A stretch of 64,000 bases of DNA, taken from contig NZ_CP146100.1 in the NCBI RefSeq assembly GCF_037023755.1, forward strand, positions 4,619,501-4,683,500, given 5' to 3'. A program made the position numbers and the translations under genes. The notes below the pieces were generated by a model. The model did no database searches. It saw only the letters and a list, made by a program, of their open reading frames with translations, and was not told the DNA's origin. The DNA is from Saccharopolyspora sp. SCSIO 74807 (GTDB lineage Bacteria > Actinomycetota > Actinomycetes > Mycobacteriales > Pseudonocardiaceae). Positions 59,807 through 64,000 of the stretch are shown in pieces (the stretch's first letter is position 1; each line of letters opens with the position of its first letter).

Positions 59807-61000
59807 ATGAAGCCACCCGGACCCGCCGACCCGGAAGGCATCGACTTCGCCTTCGACGACATCCCCGAACTGCACGAAGTGCTGGCCCGCCTGCGCGCGG
59901 AAAAGCCCTATGCGAGCGTGCCGTTCGCCGGCACGCGCGCGGTGCTGCTGCTGACCCGGGAGCTGGTCAGCGCCGCGTTCAAGGACGAGGGCACGTTCCC
60001 GGCCGCGGCGATCTACCCGCTGACCACGCAACCGGTGCTCGGCCGGACGCTGCAGTGCATGTCCGGCCGGGAACACCGCATCAACCGGGCCGTCGCCGCA
60101 CCACCGTTCCGCCGCAGCAAGGTCGCCGAGTACGTCGAACCGCTGCTGGAACCGCTCGCGCACGAGCTGATCGACCGGTTCGCCGCGCGCGGGGAAGCCG
60201 ACCTGGTCGCGGAGTTCACCAGCCGCTACCCGGTGCTGCTCATCAGCCGCATGCTCGGGTTGCCCGCGGAGAGCGAGGGAACCGTGCGGCGTTGGGCGCA
60301 AGACCTGTTCAACTACCCGCTCGATCCCGATGCGGCCATGGCGGCGTCCGCGGAGTTCACCGAACACGTCCGCCCGATCCTCGACCGGCGCCGCCGCGAA
60401 CCCGGTGCGGACCTGATCTCGATGCTGGTCACCGAAACCGCCGAAGACGAGCACCTCGACGACGAACAGGTGCTGGCGTTCCTTCGCCTGCTGTTTCCGG
60501 CCGGTGCGGACACCACGGTCTTCGCGCTGGCCAACACGCTGGCCGCGCTGCTGAGCCATCCCGATCAGCTGGAGCTGGTGCGCTGCGACCCGGACGAGCA
60601 CGTGCCGTGGGCGATCTGGGAGGGGTTGCGCTGGGAGCCGCCGGTGGGCCTGCTGCCGCGCATCTGCCCGGAAACCACCACGTGGCAAGGAATCGAGATA
60701 CCCACGGGGACACCGATGATCTTTTCGATCAACGCGGCGCTGCGCGACCCGGCCGCGCACGCCGATCCGCACCGCTTCGACGTCACCCGACGCTCGGCCG
60801 ACCTGCTGGCGTTCGGGCAGGGGCCGCACACCTGCCTCGGCACGTGGTTCGCCGTGGCCGAGCTGCAAGCGGGCTTGAAGGTGCTGCTGCGGCGCCTGCC
60901 GGGGCTGCGGCTGCGCGCCGGGTGCGCCGTCCGCATCACCAGCCAGGTCGGCACCGCGTTGCGCGGCCCGGACGAGCTGCCCGTGCGGTGGGAGAGGTGA
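59807..61000 (+). CDS. Cytochrome P450 (first copy)
   Basis: A 397-residue soluble P450. The I-helix oxygen motif is FPAGADTT (A-G-x-D-T), the ExxR pair is in EGLRWEPP, and the heme loop FGQGPHTCLG has Cys343. Substrate and redox partners are not indicated. ATG 59807 follows AGGAGG. It begins a short rightward run with an SGNH hydrolase and is divergent from the IclR gene. Confidence 0.88.
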   Translation: MKPPGPADPEGIDFAFDDIPELHEVLARLRAEKPYASVPFAGTRAVLLLTRELVSAAFKDEGTFPAAAIYPLTTQPVLGRTLQCMSGREHRINRAVAAPPFRRSKVAEYVEPLLEPLAHELIDRFAARGEADLVAEFTSRYPVLLISRMLGLPAESEGTVRRWAQDLFNYPLDPDAAMAASAEFTEHVRPILDRRRREPGADLISMLVTETAEDEHLDDEQVLAFLRLLFPAGADTTVFALANTLAALLSHPDQLELVRCDPDEHVPWAIWEGLRWEPPVGLLPRICPETTTWQGIEIPTGTPMIFSINAALRDPAAHADPHRFDVTRRSADLLAFGQGPHTCLGTWFAVAELQAGLKVLLRRLPGLRLRAGCAVRITSQVGTALRGPDELPVRWER

Positions 61001-61058
61001 CGGCGCCTGCGGCGAAAAGTCGCGTGCCGACGAGGAATCCGGTTGGCAGGATGAGCCC

Positions 61059-62258
61059 GTGAACGATCACCCCGATCCCACCCGCCGAGCGGACTGGATC
61101 AACACCCCGGTCACCGCGGAACTCCTGCGCGGTGCGCTCGAACTCGAACGCACCGAGCACGGCCTGTTACCGCACCGCCTGCCCGCCCGCGCCCGCGCGC
61201 AGAGCGCGGACGAGCGGCTGGCCATGATGGAGTCCCAGCCCGCCGGCGTGCGGCTGGTACTGCGCACCTCGGCGACCGCGCTCGAACTGGACACGCTGCC
61301 CACCAAGCTGGTCTACGCGGGCGCACCACCTCGCCCGGACGGCGTGTACGACCTGCTCGTGGACGGTCGGCTGACCGGGCAGGCCACCGTGACCGGCGGG
61401 AACACCCGGAGCATCGACATGCGCACCGGCGCCGCCGAGTACCGGCCCGGACCGCCCGGCACGGCGCGGTTCACCGGTCTGGCCGAAGGCCGCAAGGACG
61501 TCGAGATCTGGTTGCCGCACAACGAGATCACCGAACTCGTCGCGCTGCGCACCGACGCTCCCGTGGAGCCGGCGCCGGATCGGGGCCGGCGGGTGTGGCT
61601 GCACCACGGCAGTTCGATCAGCCACGGCTCCAACGCAGCGAGTCCCAGCACGACCTGGCCCGCGACGGCGGCCGTGCGAGGCGATGTGGAGCTGATCAAC
61701 CTCGGGCTGGGCGGCAACGCGCTGCTCGACCCGTTCACCGCCCGTGCCATGCGCGACACGCCCGCGGACCTGATCAGCGCGAAGATCGGGATCAACCTGG
61801 TCAACTCGGACCTGATGCGGCTGCGCGGGTTCACCCCGGCGGTGCACGGGTTCCTCGACACCATCCGCGACGGGCACCCCGCCACGCCGCTGCTGGTCAT
61901 CTCACCGATCCACTGCCCGATCCACGAGGACACGCCCGGACCCGGCGCTTTCGACCTCAGCGCGCTCAGCGCCGGGCAAGTGCGGTTCCGGGCCACCGGC
62001 GACCCGGCGGAGCGCGCCGCGGGCAAGTTGACGCTGGGCGTCATCCGGGACGAGCTGGCCAGGATCGTGCGCGAGCGTACCGCCGAGGACCCGAACCTGC
62101 ACCACCTGGACGGCCGCGAGCTGTACGGCGAAGCGGACTTCGCCGAGCTGCCGCTGCCCGACGAGCTCCACCCGGACACGGCCGCCCACCGCCGCATCGG
62201 CGAGCGCTTCACCGGACTGGCCTTCGATTCCGGTGGGCCGTTCGGCATCCAGCGCTAG
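61059..62258 (+). CDS. SGNH/GDSL-type hydrolase
   Basis: A 399-residue serine hydrolase. An N-terminal beta-rich domain (about 1-180) precedes the SGNH domain. The GDSx block appears as HHGSSISHG (serine nucleophile), LGLGGNALLDP supplies the oxyanion Gly and Asn, and DELHPDTAAH near the C-terminus gives the Asp-x2-His pair. Such two-domain SGNH proteins occur next to P450s and in secondary-metabolite tailoring. GTG 61059 has a weak purine-rich site upstream. Confidence 0.78.
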   Translation: MNDHPDPTRRADWINTPVTAELLRGALELERTEHGLLPHRLPARARAQSADERLAMMESQPAGVRLVLRTSATALELDTLPTKLVYAGAPPRPDGVYDLLVDGRLTGQATVTGGNTRSIDMRTGAAEYRPGPPGTARFTGLAEGRKDVEIWLPHNEITELVALRTDAPVEPAPDRGRRVWLHHGSSISHGSNAASPSTTWPATAAVRGDVELINLGLGGNALLDPFTARAMRDTPADLISAKIGINLVNSDLMRLRGFTPAVHGFLDTIRDGHPATPLLVISPIHCPIHEDTPGPGAFDLSALSAGQVRFRATGDPAERAAGKLTLGVIRDELARIVRERTAEDPNLHHLDGRELYGEADFAELPLPDELHPDTAAHRRIGERFTGLAFDSGGPFGIQR

Positions 62259-62269
62259 CCGGTGGCGGA

Positions 62270-63484
62270 TCACCACCCGACGTTGAGGTGCTGCAGCCCG
62301 TAGATGGCTTGGTCGGCGGCGTAGGCGATCTCCTCGTCGACCACGTGCAGACCCGGGAATCGCTGCAGCAGCGCGGGAAACGCGATCCGCATCTCCATGC
62401 GGGCCAGCGGAGCGCCGAGGCAGTGGTGGATGCCGTGCCCGAATCCGACGTGCGGCGCGGCGGAGCGGGTCACGTCGAACCGCTCCGGTTGCTCCAGCAG
62501 GCCGGCGTCCCGGTTCGCCGCGGGCAGGTTCACGTTCACCAGATCGCCGCGGCGGATCGTGACCCCGTCGAGTTCGACGTCGCGCACGGCCATCCGCGGA
62601 GAACCGCCGTTGACCACGCTGAGCCAGCGCATCAGTTCCTCGACCGCGCCGGGCACCGCGGCCGGATCGTCGCGGACGATCGCGAGCTGCTCGGGGTGGC
62701 GCAGCAGCGCCAAGGTGCCGAGACCGAGCATGTTCGACGTCGTCTCGTGCCCCGCGACCAGCAGCAGGTTGGCGATGCCGATGAGTTCGCCGTTGCTCAG
62801 CGCGTCGGCGTGGTCGCGGATCAGCATCCCGATCAGGTCCTCGCCGGGACGCTCGCGAGCCCGGTCGACCAGACCGGTCATGTAGGCGATGGATTCCTCG
62901 GAGAGCTCGATCCGGTCGGCTTCGGGCGCTGTGGTGTCCAGCTGGCGCCGGGTGCGCTCCTGGAACTCCGCGCGGTCGGTGGTGGGCACCCCGAGCAGTT
63001 CGCAGATGACCAGCGACGGGATCGGCAGCGCGTACTCGGCGACGAGGTCGGCGGGCGGTCCGTGCCGTTCGAGGGCGTCCAGGTGCTCGTCGACGATCTC
63101 GGCGATCCGGGGTTGCAGCCGCCGCATCCGCCGCACCGTGAACTCCGGTGTGAGCAACCGCCGCAGCCGGGTGTGGTCGGGCGGGTCGAGCGAGAGGATG
63201 TTCCCGCTGCGGTGCCCGGACAGCTGCCGCGGATCCCGGGCGGGCCGCTGCCCGGCGTCGAGGTCGGCGGGCCCCCAGCCGTTGATGAAGGAGTCGGCGT
63301 CGCCGAGCATCCGCCGCACATCGGCGTGCCGGGTGAGCAGCCACGCCGGCGGGCCGAACGGGGTCGGCACCCGGACGATCCCTTCCGCCGCGCGCACCGC
63401 CGCCACCTCCGGGGCGGGGCCGAACCCGCTGCGGCGGGTGCTGATCGGCGTGGGCTCTCGGCCGGTGGTGGACGGCTGGGTCAC
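62270..63484 (-). CDS. Cytochrome P450 (second copy, CYP107-like)
   Basis: A 404-residue soluble P450 with I-helix LLVAGHETTSNM, ExxR in EELMRWLSVV, and heme loop FGHGIHHCLG with Cys355. It resembles CYP107-type actinobacterial hydroxylases more than the first P450 does. It is read leftwards, convergent on the SGNH gene with 11 bases between them, and starts 51 bases from an inverted-repeat operator. Confidence 0.88.
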   Translation of the reverse strand: MTQPSTTGREPTPISTRRSGFGPAPEVAAVRAAEGIVRVPTPFGPPAWLLTRHADVRRMLGDADSFINGWGPADLDAGQRPARDPRQLSGHRSGNILSLDPPDHTRLRRLLTPEFTVRRMRRLQPRIAEIVDEHLDALERHGPPADLVAEYALPIPSLVICELLGVPTTDRAEFQERTRRQLDTTAPEADRIELSEESIAYMTGLVDRARERPGEDLIGMLIRDHADALSNGELIGIANLLLVAGHETTSNMLGLGTLALLRHPEQLAIVRDDPAAVPGAVEELMRWLSVVNGGSPRMAVRDVELDGVTIRRGDLVNVNLPAANRDAGLLEQPERFDVTRSAAPHVGFGHGIHHCLGAPLARMEMRIAFPALLQRFPGLHVVDEEIAYAADQAIYGLQHLNVGW

Positions 63485-63534
63485 TGGCGCTCCTGCGTGG
63501 TCGGTGCTCGTCGCGGCATCCCCGGGCCAAGTTA

Positions 63535-63554
63535 ATTCAGTTGCCTGACTGAAT
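63535..63554. promoter_or_regulatory. 20-bp inverted repeat before the second P450
   Basis: ATTCAGT-N6-ACTGAAT (63535-63541 and 63548-63554), about 50 bases before the P450 start, in an AT-richer patch. It looks like a TetR/MarR-type operator; no cognate regulator is in the window. Confidence 0.5.
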
Positions 63555-63623
63555 GCAATCGCCTGGGCACGGCGTGAACTTCGGCCGAAGAATTCTCCGC
63601 GGTGCGCAGTCCCGCGAGCCGGA

Positions 63624-64000
63624 TCAGGACGGCGGGGAGATCTCGGCCGGGGCGCGCATCAGCATGTCGGCGACCAGCTCCGGCTCGGTGATCATGAGGT
63701 CGTGCCCGGTGTCGATCTCCCACAACCGGCCCGCCGCGCGGGCGGTGGCCAGCCGAGCGGGGTCGCGACCGTGCAGCGCCGAGGAGCACACGATCTGGGT
63801 CTGCGGGATCGCATTCAGCGCCGCCTCGTTCGTCAGCAGCAGCGGCTGTTCGAAGCACCGATACGGGTGCGGTGTGAGTTTGCTGCGCACCCATGCGGCG
63901 TCCTCCGGGTCGGTCACGCCGAAGATCGGGGACGACCCGGTGTCCGGGAAGTGGACGAGTTCGACCCCGTCGACCACCTGGGTGTGCTCGCGGATCGCGA
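63624..64000 (-). CDS. Alpha/beta hydrolase, C-terminal part (cut by window edge)
   Basis: The last 125 or so residues of an alpha/beta-hydrolase whose start lies beyond the window. DTGHDLMITEPELVADMLM holds the catalytic histidine, and EAALNAIPQTQIVCSS precedes it; both are typical of the plant-methylesterase-like (salicylate-binding-protein-like) group. Read leftwards, toward the second P450. Confidence 0.75.
   Translation of the reverse strand, partial: AIREHTQVVDGVELVHFPDTGSSPIFGVTDPEDAAWVRSKLTPHPYRCFEQPLLLTNEAALNAIPQTQIVCSSALHGRDPARLATARAAGRLWEIDTGHDLMITEPELVADMLMRAPAEISPPS

Overview
The window is high-GC actinomycete chromosome. The markers are a WhiB regulator, a MDMPI-fold protein, a DUF6507 and T7SS-type toxin pair, Pkn-type kinase, cytochromes P450, GTG/TTG starts, leaderless messages and hairpin terminators without U-tracts. 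A member of the Pseudonocardiales (for example a Saccharopolyspora-like organism) is my best guess, but nothing here proves the genus. I saw no rRNA, tRNA or CRISPR array.

Layout. 0-12.5 kb: glycerate kinase, MDMPI-like protein, APC amino-acid permease, DksA/TraR-type zinc-finger protein, membrane Ser/Thr kinase with a septum-formation-like ectodomain, a peptide/nickel-type ABC importer operon with an embedded methyltransferase and no ATPase gene, WhiB, BCCT transporter. 12.7-20 kb: a carnitine/gamma-butyrobetaine-type catabolic island (BCCT carrier, betainyl-CoA-type thioesterase, acyl-CoA dehydrogenase, NDP-forming CoA ligase, CaiD-like hydratase, AMP-forming ligase, GAF-LuxR regulator) with a perfect palindrome over the promoter. 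20.3-22.9 kb: a polymorphic-toxin locus (DUF6507 partner, T7SS-type deaminase toxin, immunity candidate, frameshifted CdiI-like immunity gene). 23-31.5 kb: MBL hydrolase, AzlCD with an Lrp regulator, alcohol dehydrogenase, acyl-CoA ligase, PoxB with a LysR regulator. 31.6-39.4 kb: erythromycin-esterase-like protein, then a divergent organosulfur locus. Its sulfonate ABC operon runs leftwards. A TauD-type dioxygenase, split by an IS5-like element, and an FMN monooxygenase run rightwards. Each arm starts with a leaderless Cys-containing leader peptide too short for ordinary gene calling, and one of these is expanded by a 24-bp in-frame minisatellite.

39.4-46.3 kb: a LacI-controlled hexuronide/galactoside-type sugar locus (UxaC, LacI, SSS symporter, exported GH2 glycosidase) with matching operator-like sequences. 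46.4-47.1 kb: an internally deleted IS605-type element with both ends retained. 47.1-51.1 kb: 2-oxoacid dehydrogenase E1 alpha/E1 beta/E2 with a divergent Lrp regulator. 51.2-64 kb: TetR, S9 peptidase, NagD-like HAD protein, a decayed GPR1/FUN34/YaaH transporter gene, LldD-type lactate dehydrogenase, MFS exporter, IclR, P450, SGNH hydrolase, second P450 and a truncated alpha/beta hydrolase.

The most interesting region is 35.5-38.1 kb. Two back-to-back promoters of the same architecture (TTGAC-like -35, TTGCAT -10, seven bases to ATG) each start directly on a cysteine-bearing leader peptide ahead of sulfur-scavenging genes. One leader contains four tandem 24-bp units, each adding a cysteine codon. 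All functions are inferred by reading the sequence; no database search was run.
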